64,000 bases of DNA from Nocardia vulneris (GTDB lineage Bacteria; Actinomycetota; Actinomycetes; Mycobacteriales; Mycobacteriaceae): contig NZ_BDCI01000035.1 of NCBI RefSeq assembly GCF_001613425.1, forward strand, positions 124,001-188,000, in the 5' to 3' direction. Below, piece by piece: positions 10,901 to 18,116 of the stretch. Each line of letters starts with the position of its first letter. Position 1 is the first letter of the stretch. Below the pieces are notes generated by a model that was given only the letters and a program-made list of their open reading frames with translations, did no database searches and had not been told where the DNA came from. Position numbers and translations under genes: made by a program.

Positions 10901-10967
10901 CGGGCCGGGCTTCTATCCGGCCTGGTTGCGTCCGATCCTGGACGAGGCGGTCGCGAAGGGGGCCTGA
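7926..10967 (+). CDS. Trypsin-like protease / NB-ARC (STAND) NTPase / TPR protein
   Basis: A 1013-residue multidomain protein. Residues 1-200 form a trypsin-like serine protease domain with an apparently complete triad: His35 (TAFHCV), Asp71 (ADCAVLRL) and Ser150 (GGFSGAPV). A STAND/NB-ARC NTPase follows, with Walker A GQPGVGKS at 262-269, a Walker B-like LIVLDNA and a GYLPLAI motif typical of NB-ARC ATPases. The C-terminal half (about 570-1000) is helical with TPR-like units (for example DLDRCLPVFLAHGD). There is no signal peptide, so it is probably cytoplasmic. STAND proteins with effector domains are usually signal-triggered switches in defence or developmental regulation. That role is inference here; the unusual point is the glycosyltransferase neighbours. 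Confidence 0.85.
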   Translation: MTDASIGRLITAGVRARLLGTAFAVDGATVVTAFHCVGDRHTGAVRFPEAAVDFAGTQVRVRYAAGDPVADCAVLRLDEPRPDVLSPLPLATRITARFWRATGFPASLAELGRMSISGTITAVDGQLRGVPAVQLYAEQAVGGLALGGFSGAPVFAGSAPGVVGLIRYNPPDPDAPDRGIGGIVFACPAAAITALLDRVGVLPTMDTSQVAVPGLAVGATAAGGQATLPPDRAEFTGRAEATEKLVAALTSAGSRPIVAIHGQPGVGKSALAVHVAHRVSAAFPDARLHIDLRGADQRPVSVADALERLLIALGLPADALAATPEERSAQYRRLLAGLRALIVLDNASSAAQVRDLLPDAPGCAVLVTARRPMAALDHALTVALDALTADESAALLTAVLDDDARATDRDALAAVARLCGYLPLAIRIAAAQLRSRPHWTMAHLAGRLSDERRRLSVLTVDDLAVRTSFDSSYLALAPELATAFAALGALRGPDFPAWTLAALLDIPLYEAEDLLDALVDAQLVAFARRDITGGHRFRCHDLLRVYAAEKAAERFSNTERAQGRGRLFSGYLVLLLDAMAALGPGKDLFLAESVPIGWQPPAEIVAAARAAGTAQWFADDRPGLVAAARQAYDDGLWPYVWGIVDVLNGLFVAQRHGAESRELKDLALAASRTAADPVAEAGVLYSYTGYFMGKGAYAEAVAGLHEVIERYRALGMADRWARTMLSLAVVERDRGRLAVSGPLLEQCIQLFSAGEDELILASTRQNYAVVRRDQGYLAEAAADLDRCLPVFLAHGDNSACGRGLHSRAVLHLYLGRFADADADLATARPLCVQAGDARWTGIVDLFRARLLGRYGRWAELLAALPACERNFDDSDDDLGRAQVWRTFGAARRALGDYPGALREYARAAAVYDATGEDRMKAKLHYGTALTHLRSGDPATALTGFTTADELFAELDDQPWLLCTRRWLVTLRPDRPGGWPEVRSRAEQLIDRAGPGFYPAWLRPILDEAVAKGA

Positions 10968-10968
10968 A

Positions 10969-12933
10969 GTGCGCATTGCCTACGTGTGCCGCGATCTGGG
11001 AACGGACTCGACAACCGGGAGCGGCGCACTGGTACTGGCCGCCGCGACGGCGTTGGCGGCACACGGCCACGAGATCCACCTGATCAGCGAAAAACTTTCG
11101 GCCCCAGCGCGGCACGCGGTGTCCGCGACCGATCGGCTGCGCTGGCAGCCGACCCTGCCCGCGCGGCCCCGGCATCGCTATTTCACCGACGAGCAGTGCT
11201 ACGCCGACCGGGTGTACGACACATTGCGCCTCGTGCACGCACGGGCACAGCTCGACGTCATAGATCTGGTGGACGCGGGCGGGGCCGCCCTGACTCTGCT
11301 GCGCGCCCGGCGGCTGCTCGGCGATTTCGCCGATACCCGCCTGGTGGTGTCGCTGCATCCCTGGGCGACCGCGACCGAAGGACCGCAGCGGGATCGGCCC
11401 GCCACCTTCGCCCACGAACTCACCGCCTTCGCCGAGCAGTACGCGCGACGCCATGCGGACGCCGTGCTGGCCTGCGGCGACGCCGTGGCGCGCACAGTCG
11501 AGTTCCCCACGCGCCGTTACCTTCCCGGGCTGCATCGGCCGGACCCGGTACCGCCCGGCGGAATACTGCCGAAGACCGTGTGGTGGCTGGGTACCCTCTG
11601 TCCCGCAGCAGGACTCGACACCGTGCTGCGCGCCGTCGAACTCGCCCACGCGGCACAACCGGCGATCCGAGTGGTCGTCCGCGGCGAGGACACCGCGACC
11701 GACCCGGTCGGCCGATCGTATTGGCAGTATGTCCGCCAAGGGCTTTCCGAAGAACTGCGCGAGCTGGTGACCTACGAGGGGCCGCTCGACACCGACGGTC
11801 CGCCCCCTGGGGCCCTGTGTGTGGTGGCCGCGGGCACCGCGGGCACACCCACGGAAACGTTGTGGGCCATCGCCTCCGGGTGCCTGGTGCTCGCGCCTGC
11901 GGGCAGCGTCGGAGCCGACATCGTCGGCGACGGCGGCACCGTCGCGCCCGGTGCGGCGGCGATGGCGGCCGCACTGGTCGCCGGTCTCACTGCGCCGAAC
12001 GGCAAGTCGCGGCTGCCCACCGCGGTCGGCCATACGCCCGAGCAGGTGGCCGCGAGACTCGCGGCCGTCTACGCATCGGTGCCGTCGCCGCCGCCCACCG
12101 AACCTCGGGCGGCAGAACTGGTTTCGATCGTGATCCCGGTGCACGACTACGGTCGGTTCCTGCCCGGCGCACTGGACTCCGTGCGTCGCTGCGGACTTCC
12201 CGACCTGGATATCGTGATCGTGGACGACGGCTCGACCGATCCCGGGACCGTCGCCCTCCTGGACACGTTGACCGACGTCACGCTCGTCCGGCAGCCCCAC
12301 CGCGGCCTCTCGGCCGCGCGCAACGCGGGCCTGCGGCACGCCGAGGGCGAGCTGGTCCTGGTCCTGGACGCCGACGATCGCCTCCGGCCGGGCTTCCTGC
12401 CCGCCGCCGTCGCGGCCATGCGCCGCGACGACACCCTGGGGTTCGTCGGCGGCTATGTGCGCTACTTCGAACTGCTCGAGCTGGTGTACGTCCCCGCGGG
12501 CATGCCCACCGACCTCAATCTCGTGCTGCACACCCACTTGAAGTCGATGGTCCTCTATCGCAAGACCGCGGTGGACCGGGTCGGCGGCTACGACGAACAG
12601 CTGCCCGCCTTCGAGGACTGGGAACTCCAGTTGCGCCTGGCGCTGGCCGGCTACGACTCCGATGTACTGCCGATCGTCGGCCAGCTCTATCGGCGCCACG
12701 CGGACTCGATGTCGTTCCGGCACAGCAACGGCATGCGCGACGAACTGGTCCAGTATCTGGTCCGCAAGCACGCGGGCACGCTCGACCACGCCCGGCTGGT
12801 CCGGCTGCTGCTCGTCCTGGTCGACCTGTGGAAGACCGGCTACGAGCCGAGCACCTCGGTGCTGCTGCAGCGTTCCGCGCGGTGCGACCCGGCACTGCCT
12901 TTACGATGGAGCGATTGTGGCCAGGAGCGCTGA
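10969..12933 (+). CDS. Bifunctional glycosyltransferase, GT4-like plus GT2 fusion
   Basis: A 654-residue protein with two glycosyltransferase modules. The N-terminal 380 residues look like a GT-B, family 4 enzyme (MRIAYVCRDLGT, then VWWLGTLCPAAGLDTVLRAV and TPTETLWAIASG). From about residue 384 a GT-A family 2 domain begins (VSIVIPVHDYGRFL) with DDGS and DADD, the metal and nucleotide-sugar motifs, and a late ED motif (FEDWELQL). It is not membrane-anchored. GTG at 10969 starts one base after the previous stop. Its end overlaps the start of the response regulator by 17 bp. A dual enzyme could add two successive sugars; donor and acceptor are unknown. Confidence 0.85.
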   Translation: MRIAYVCRDLGTDSTTGSGALVLAAATALAAHGHEIHLISEKLSAPARHAVSATDRLRWQPTLPARPRHRYFTDEQCYADRVYDTLRLVHARAQLDVIDLVDAGGAALTLLRARRLLGDFADTRLVVSLHPWATATEGPQRDRPATFAHELTAFAEQYARRHADAVLACGDAVARTVEFPTRRYLPGLHRPDPVPPGGILPKTVWWLGTLCPAAGLDTVLRAVELAHAAQPAIRVVVRGEDTATDPVGRSYWQYVRQGLSEELRELVTYEGPLDTDGPPPGALCVVAAGTAGTPTETLWAIASGCLVLAPAGSVGADIVGDGGTVAPGAAAMAAALVAGLTAPNGKSRLPTAVGHTPEQVAARLAAVYASVPSPPPTEPRAAELVSIVIPVHDYGRFLPGALDSVRRCGLPDLDIVIVDDGSTDPGTVALLDTLTDVTLVRQPHRGLSAARNAGLRHAEGELVLVLDADDRLRPGFLPAAVAAMRRDDTLGFVGGYVRYFELLELVYVPAGMPTDLNLVLHTHLKSMVLYRKTAVDRVGGYDEQLPAFEDWELQLRLALAGYDSDVLPIVGQLYRRHADSMSFRHSNGMRDELVQYLVRKHAGTLDHARLVRLLLVLVDLWKTGYEPSTSVLLQRSARCDPALPLRWSDCGQER

Positions 12934-13714
12934 GGGGAGCGGCGGCGTAGTCCGCGTACTCGCCGTCGACGACGAGAAACCGGCTCTCGACGAGCTGGTC
13001 TATTTGCTGCGCGCCCAGCCGGGCGTCGGCGAGATCCACGCCGCCGCCGACGCGACCACCGCGTTGCGCGTGTTGCGGGCGCATCCGGTGGACGCCGTGT
13101 TCCTCGATATCAATATGCCCGGGCTGGACGGGATGGAGCTGGCGGGCATCCTCTCGGAGTTCGCGAACCCGCCCGCGGTGGTCTTCGTGACCGCACACGA
13201 CGATCGCGCGGTGGCCGCGTTCGATCTGGGGGCGGTGGACTATCTGCTGAAACCACTGCGGGAGGAGCGGCTCGCCGAGGCGGTGCGCCGGATCGTCAGC
13301 GCCCGCGCGAGCGCGGCGCCGATCGCCGACGCGCCGCGGGCCGACCCGAGCGAGGTGATCCCGGTCGAGCTCGGCGGCGTGACCACGCTGGTGCCGCGGT
13401 CCAGCGTGAGCTGGGTGGAGGCGGACGGCGACTACGCCAGGCTGCACACCAGCGGAGGCTCCCACCTGGTGCGAATCCCGTTGTCCGCATTGGAATCCCG
13501 CTGGCAGGACGCCGGATTCCTGCGGGTGCACCGCTCCTACCTGGTGGCCTTGCGTCTGGTCACCGGCCTGCGCACGGTCGGCACCGGCACCGTGGTGTGC
13601 CTACGCGCCGACGGCAGCGCCGGGGCGGTGGAACTACCGGTCAGCCGCAGGCAGGTCCGCGAGCTGAAACAACGTCTGGTGCGCCGGCCCCGGCAGCAAT
13701 GGACCGGCCAGTGA
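12917..13714 (+). CDS. LytTR-family response regulator
   Basis: A 265-residue response regulator. The receiver domain (residues 10-125) has the acidic pair DDE, the phospho-acceptor in FLDINMPG, and the conserved T and K (VTAHDD, LLKPLR). The LytTR DNA-binding domain (about 150-255) contains SWVEADGDYARLHT and FLRVHRSYLV. The GTG at 12917 has GGAG five bases upstream and overlaps the glycosyltransferase end, while the longer ORF upstream is unsupported. It is the likely partner of the kinase at 5666-6865. The genes that follow suggest that it controls carboxylate uptake. Confidence 0.92.
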   Translation: MARSAEGSGGVVRVLAVDDEKPALDELVYLLRAQPGVGEIHAAADATTALRVLRAHPVDAVFLDINMPGLDGMELAGILSEFANPPAVVFVTAHDDRAVAAFDLGAVDYLLKPLREERLAEAVRRIVSARASAAPIADAPRADPSEVIPVELGGVTTLVPRSSVSWVEADGDYARLHTSGGSHLVRIPLSALESRWQDAGFLRVHRSYLVALRLVTGLRTVGTGTVVCLRADGSAGAVELPVSRRQVRELKQRLVRRPRQQWTGQ

Positions 13715-14076
13715 CCGGGCCGCAGCGCCCGGTCCGGCAGCGCGTCGTGCTGTCGGAACGGCGCGGCGCACGCCGGGTGCGCACCCGGGTGGAAGTGGCC
13801 GAGCAGACCGAGATCGGCGAGGCGCTGATCGGCGGGCTGATCCGCGCCCAGCTCGGCCTGGCGTTGCGGCTCGGACTGGTCACCGTCGTCGTATTGTGCG
13901 CGCTGCCGGTGCTTTTCGGGATCGGCCAGGTGGGTTCGGTGGTGGTGCTGGGGATCCGGTTGCCCTGGTTGCTGCTCGGCGTCGCGGTCTACCCGCTGCT
14001 GTATCTGATCGGCCGCCTGTACGTCCGCCTCGCCGAACACAACGAGCAGGACTTCCTGGACCTGGCCGAGGACTGA
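13699..14076 (+). CDS. Small two-helix membrane protein, symporter-associated
   Basis: A 125-residue protein with an arginine-rich N-terminus and two transmembrane helices (about 53-73 and 78-100), then an acidic tail. It overlaps the regulator gene by 16 bp from ATG 13699. An alternative GTG at 13711 would give a 4-bp GTGA overlap and a protein of 121 aa. It precedes a sodium:solute symporter just as the DUF485 gene precedes the second symporter, so it may be a symporter accessory subunit. The sequence itself is not recognised as DUF485. Confidence 0.75.
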   Translation: MDRPVTGPQRPVRQRVVLSERRGARRVRTRVEVAEQTEIGEALIGGLIRAQLGLALRLGLVTVVVLCALPVLFGIGQVGSVVVLGIRLPWLLLGVAVYPLLYLIGRLYVRLAEHNEQDFLDLAED

Positions 14077-14085
14077 TGCACCCCG

Positions 14086-14157
14086 CCGCACCCCTTCCGA
14101 CCTCGCGCACCCGCTGCGGACTGCCACAGCGGGTGCGGGAGCGCGAGAAGGGTGCGG
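14086..14157. repeat. Palindromic intergenic repeat family 1, copy C (complete)
   Basis: A nested palindrome of about 72 bases. The outer arms are CCGCACCCCTTC (14086-14097) and GAAGGGTGCGG (14147-14157). The inner arms are GCACCCGCTG (14106-14115) and CAGCGGGTGC (14128-14137). It lies inside the operon, between the small membrane protein and the symporter gene, and ends 6 bases before the symporter's GGAG ribosome binding site. It could therefore shape mRNA processing or translation. Confidence 0.75.
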
Positions 14158-14173
14158 GGATCGGAGTCCGCCC

Positions 14174-15928
14174 GTGAACGCGGGCTCGGTGCCGGTGCTC
14201 ACCGTGCTCGCGCTGCTGTTCGCGGCGCTGGCGACGGTCGCGATCGGCGCCTACGGAGTTCGCCTGGCGCGCACCACCTCCGACTTCCTGGTCGCGTCCC
14301 GCAGCGTGCGATCCGGCTGGAACGCCGCCGCGATCTCCGGTGAGTATCTCTCGGCCGCTTCGTTTCTCGGCGTGGCCGGGCTCATCGCGAAGTACGGCGC
14401 CGACGCGCTGTGGTACCCCGTGGGTTTCACCGCCGGATATCTGGCCCTGTTGCTGTTCGTCGCCGCGCCGCTGCGCCGCTCGGGCGCGTACACGGTGCCG
14501 GATTTCGCCGAATTCCGGTTGGGTTCCCTGCGATTGCGCAGGCTGGCCGCGCTGGTCGTGGTGCTGGTGTGCGGGGTGTATCTGATCCCGCAGTTCCAGG
14601 GCGCCGGGTTGACCCTGCACACGCTGCTCGGCCTGCCCGACTGGGTGGGCGCGGCCGCGGTGGGCGCCATCGTGATCGCCAATGTGGCGGGCGGCGGCAT
14701 GCGGTCGATCACCCTGGTGCAGGCCTTCCAGTACTGGCTCAAGCTGACCGCGGTGGCGATCCCGGCCCTGGTGCTGCTCGGCCATTTCCTCGGCGAGGAT
14801 CGGCCGCTCGGCGCGCCCGCTCCTCCGGTGGTGACCGAGCGGACCGTGGTCGACGTGCGCACCGACGTGGTGGTACAGGTCGATGCGACACAACAGGTTT
14901 CGATCACCGGACGGCTCGACGACCGGACGGTGGACGGCGAGGTGGCGCTCGCGCCGGGCACCCACGAACTGGCGGCGGGCACCGAACTCGTGCTGGCCGC
15001 GGGCACCGAGGTGCCCGTGGTGGCCGGTGCACCCGCCGACGGCGCGGCCTGGCTGGAACCCGGCGGCGGCTTCGGCGGCAAACACCCGACCTACCAGGTC
15101 TATTCGCTGATCATCGCGACCTTCCTCGGCACCATGGGGTTACCGCACGTACTGGTGCGGTTCTACACCAACCCGGACGGCCGGGCCGCGCGTGCCACGG
15201 CGCTCGCGGTGATCGGCCTGGTCGGCCTGTTCTACCTGTTCCCGATCCTGCTCGGGGTTTTCGCGCGACTGTATGTGCCGCAACTGCTGATCACCGGCAC
15301 CTCCGATGCCGCGGTGGTGCTGATGCCGAGTTCGGTGGTCGCCGGGCTGCCCGGCCAATTGCTCGCCGCGCTGGTGGCCGCCGGTGCCATCGCGGCGTTC
15401 CTGTCCACCTCCTCCGGACTGCTGGTCAGCATCGCGGGCGTGCTCAGCACCGATATGCTGCGCGGCCGGATCCGCGACTTCCGCGCCGCCGCGCTGGTGG
15501 CCGGCGTTGTCCCGCTTGCCCTTTCGCTGACCGTGGCGTCGCTGGACCTGTCTCGCACGGTCGGGCTGGCCTTCTCGGTGGCCGCCTCGACGCTGTGCCC
15601 GCTGCTGGTGCTCGGCATCTGGTGGCGGCGGCTGACCGCGCGCGGCGCCGCGGCCGGGCTGATCGCGGGCGGGCTGGTATCCGGTGGCGCGACCGTGGTT
15701 TCGGTGACCGGCGGGCTGTCCGACGACTTCGGCAACGGCTGGCCCGCGGCCCTGCTCGGCTATCCCGCGGCGATCAGCGTCCCGCTGGCGTTCGCGACGA
15801 TGATGTTGGTCAGCAAGGTGACTCGGGGACCGGGCACGCGCCGGGTGGGGCGGATCTTCGTGCGCATGCACGCGCCCGAACGATTGGGCATGGGCGCCGA
15901 CCGCGAACGCAGCCTGCGCTCGGACTGA
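14174..15928 (+). CDS. Sodium:solute symporter (SSS family, ActP-like) with hydrophilic insert
   Basis: A 584-residue transporter of the sodium:solute symporter family, the family of acetate permease ActP. Typical features are SGEYLSAASFLGVAG in the early helices, FQGAGLTL, and FLGTMGLPHVLVRFYT in the middle. About 13 transmembrane segments are expected. A hydrophilic insert of about 85 residues (about 216-300, rich in V, D, T and A) lies between two helices and is absent from the second symporter of this locus. GTG 14174 has GGAG seven bases upstream. The substrate is probably a short carboxylate, by context with acs. Confidence 0.88.
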   Translation: MNAGSVPVLTVLALLFAALATVAIGAYGVRLARTTSDFLVASRSVRSGWNAAAISGEYLSAASFLGVAGLIAKYGADALWYPVGFTAGYLALLLFVAAPLRRSGAYTVPDFAEFRLGSLRLRRLAALVVVLVCGVYLIPQFQGAGLTLHTLLGLPDWVGAAAVGAIVIANVAGGGMRSITLVQAFQYWLKLTAVAIPALVLLGHFLGEDRPLGAPAPPVVTERTVVDVRTDVVVQVDATQQVSITGRLDDRTVDGEVALAPGTHELAAGTELVLAAGTEVPVVAGAPADGAAWLEPGGGFGGKHPTYQVYSLIIATFLGTMGLPHVLVRFYTNPDGRAARATALAVIGLVGLFYLFPILLGVFARLYVPQLLITGTSDAAVVLMPSSVVAGLPGQLLAALVAAGAIAAFLSTSSGLLVSIAGVLSTDMLRGRIRDFRAAALVAGVVPLALSLTVASLDLSRTVGLAFSVAASTLCPLLVLGIWWRRLTARGAAAGLIAGGLVSGGATVVSVTGGLSDDFGNGWPAALLGYPAAISVPLAFATMMLVSKVTRGPGTRRVGRIFVRMHAPERLGMGADRERSLRSD

Positions 15929-16073
15929 ACCGCCGACCGCTCGTCGCGGCACAGCGACCGCTCACCGCACAATCGGCCGCCTTCCCGGAGTGACCCACAC
16001 CACATCACCAATTCTTCACGCGGGCCTGGCTACGGTGCAGAGCAAGTAAGCCATGTCACACGCTAGGACCATC

Positions 16074-16430
16074 ATGACCAGTACCGAACTCGACGGCGAC
16101 GCCGCCCGGCGCACCCCGAGTGCAGCCGAGTTCATCGCAGTGCAGGCCAGCCCGCAGTTCCAAGAGCTACGAATGCGCTTACGCCGCTTCGTGTTTCCGA
16201 TGACCGCACTGTTTCTGCTGTGGTACCTCAGCTACGTGTTGCTCGGCGCGTACGCGCACGACTTCATGGCGCACAAGCTCTTCGGCAACATCAATGTCGG
16301 ATTGCTGCTCGGGCTCGGGCAGTTCGTGTCCACCTTCGTCATCACCGCGCTGTACGTCCGGTTCGCCAACCGGGAACTGGATCCGCGCGCCGAGGCCATC
16401 CGTAACCACCTCGAAGGGGACCGGGCGTGA
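16074..16430 (+). CDS. DUF485 small membrane protein, symporter partner
   Basis: A 118-residue protein with the DUF485 pattern: SPQFQELRMRLRRFVFPMT, a first membrane helix (LFLLWYLSYVLLGAYA), and a second (LLLGLGQFVSTFVITALYVRFAN). It is the homologue of E. coli YjcH, which is encoded next to actP. ATG 16074 is chosen because AGGA lies six bases upstream; ATG 16053 is possible but lacks a site. The stop overlaps the symporter start (GTGA). Confidence 0.88.
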   Translation: MTSTELDGDAARRTPSAAEFIAVQASPQFQELRMRLRRFVFPMTALFLLWYLSYVLLGAYAHDFMAHKLFGNINVGLLLGLGQFVSTFVITALYVRFANRELDPRAEAIRNHLEGDRA

Positions 16431-18064
16431 ACCACCTCAGCACCTACGCCGCCGCGGCCACCGTCGGCGAGCCCGTGGCGAACATCGCCATCTTCGGCGT
16501 GTTCGTCGCGATCACCATGGTCGTGGTGATCCGTGCCAGCCGTAGCAATGCCACCGCCGCCGACTTCTTCACCGGTGGCCGCGGCTTCTCCGGCCCGCAG
16601 AACGGCATCGCCATCGCCGGTGACTATCTTTCCGCCGCAAGCTTTCTCGGCATCGCCGGCGCCATCGCGGTGTACGGCTACGACGGCTTCCTGTACTCCA
16701 TCGGCTTCCTGGTCGCCTGGTTGGTCGCGCTGCTGCTGGTCGCCGAAATGCTGCGGAACACCGGCAAATTCACCATGGCCGATGTGCTCAGCTTCCGGTT
16801 GAAGCAGGGCCCCGTGCGCACCGCCGCGGCGTTGACCACGCTGGCGGTCTCGCTGTTCTATCTGCTGGCCCAGATGGCCGGCGCCGGCGGTCTGGTCGCG
16901 CTGCTGCTCGACATCTCCGACAAGACCGGGCAATCGGTCGTGATCGCCGTGGTCGGCGTGCTGATGATCGTGTACGTGCTGGTCGGCGGCATGAAGGGCA
17001 CCACATGGGTGCAGATCATCAAGGCCGTGCTGCTGATCACCGGCGCGGCGCTGATGACGATCATGGTGTTCGCCAAGTTCGGCTTCAACCTGTCCGACAT
17101 CCTCGGCTCGGCACAGGAGCACGTCTCCGATTCGACGAACAAGGCCGTGGCCGCCCGGGACGTGCTCGCGCCCGGCGCGCAGTACGGCGGCAGCGCCACC
17201 TCGAAACTGAACTTCCTGTCTCTCGGTTTGGCGCTGGTGCTCGGCACCGCGGGTCTGCCGCATGTGCTGATGCGCTTCTACACCGTGCCGACCGCGAAGG
17301 AGGCGCGCCGATCAGTCGTGTGGGCGATCGGGCTGATCGGCGCGTTCTACCTGTTCACCCTGGTGCTCGGCTACGGCGCCGCCGCCATCGTCGGCCCGGA
17401 CCGGATCCTGGCCGCCGCGGGCGGACAGAACTCGGCGGCCCCGCTGCTCGCGTTCGAACTCGGCGGCGTGATCCTGCTCGGCATCATCTCCGCGGTCGCG
17501 TTCGCCACCATCCTCGCGGTGGTCGCGGGCCTCACCATCACGGCGGCCACCTCGTTCGCGCACGATATCTACGCCGGCGTCGTCAAGCGCGGCAAGGTCG
17601 ACGATGCCAAGCAGGTCAAGGTATCCCGGATCACCGCGGTGGTGATCGGCGTGATCGCGATCGGTCTCGGCATCCTGGCGAACGGGCAGAACATCGCCTT
17701 CCTGGTGGCGCTGGCGTTCGCGGTGGCGGCCGCGGCGAACCTGCCGACCATCCTGTACTCGCTGTTCTGGAGGCGGTTCAACACCACCGGCGCGCTGTTC
17801 AGCATGTACGGCGGTCTGATCTCGACCATCGTGCTGATCGTCTTCTCCCCCGCCGTATCCGGCAACAAGACCGCGATGCTGCCCGGGTCCGATTTCGACT
17901 GGTTCCCGCTGTCCAATCCCGGAATCGTCTCCATCCCCTTGGCTTTCGTGCTCGGCATCGTCGGCACCCTGATCGGCAAGCCCGACGAGGACCCGGCCAA
18001 GGCGGCGGAGATGGAGGTCCGCTCGCTGACCGGGGTCGGCGCGGAGAAGGCGGTCGCGCACTGA
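16427..18064 (+). CDS. actP: Cation:acetate symporter, ActP-like
   Basis: A 545-residue sodium:solute symporter, close in length to E. coli ActP (549). It has AGDYLSAASFLGIAGAIAVYG, QMAGAGGLVALLL, GLPHVLMRFYTVPTAKEARRS and a long C-terminal membrane part. It forms the classical DUF485-ActP pair by a 4-bp overlap and is followed 52 bases later by acetyl-CoA synthetase. Uptake of acetate or a similar short carboxylate is therefore likely. The exact substrate (acetate, propionate or pyruvate) is not shown by the sequence. Confidence 0.9.
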   Translation: MNHLSTYAAAATVGEPVANIAIFGVFVAITMVVVIRASRSNATAADFFTGGRGFSGPQNGIAIAGDYLSAASFLGIAGAIAVYGYDGFLYSIGFLVAWLVALLLVAEMLRNTGKFTMADVLSFRLKQGPVRTAAALTTLAVSLFYLLAQMAGAGGLVALLLDISDKTGQSVVIAVVGVLMIVYVLVGGMKGTTWVQIIKAVLLITGAALMTIMVFAKFGFNLSDILGSAQEHVSDSTNKAVAARDVLAPGAQYGGSATSKLNFLSLGLALVLGTAGLPHVLMRFYTVPTAKEARRSVVWAIGLIGAFYLFTLVLGYGAAAIVGPDRILAAAGGQNSAAPLLAFELGGVILLGIISAVAFATILAVVAGLTITAATSFAHDIYAGVVKRGKVDDAKQVKVSRITAVVIGVIAIGLGILANGQNIAFLVALAFAVAAAANLPTILYSLFWRRFNTTGALFSMYGGLISTIVLIVFSPAVSGNKTAMLPGSDFDWFPLSNPGIVSIPLAFVLGIVGTLIGKPDEDPAKAAEMEVRSLTGVGAEKAVAH

Positions 18065-18116
18065 TCGCTGCTCGATCCTCGTTGTCCCCCGTGCTTTCCC
18101 GTTAGGAGATATCGCG

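Noticed and set aside
13537-15085. Minus-strand frames spanning palindrome copy C
   Set aside because: They run through the repeat and across well-supported plus-strand genes, so they are shadows.
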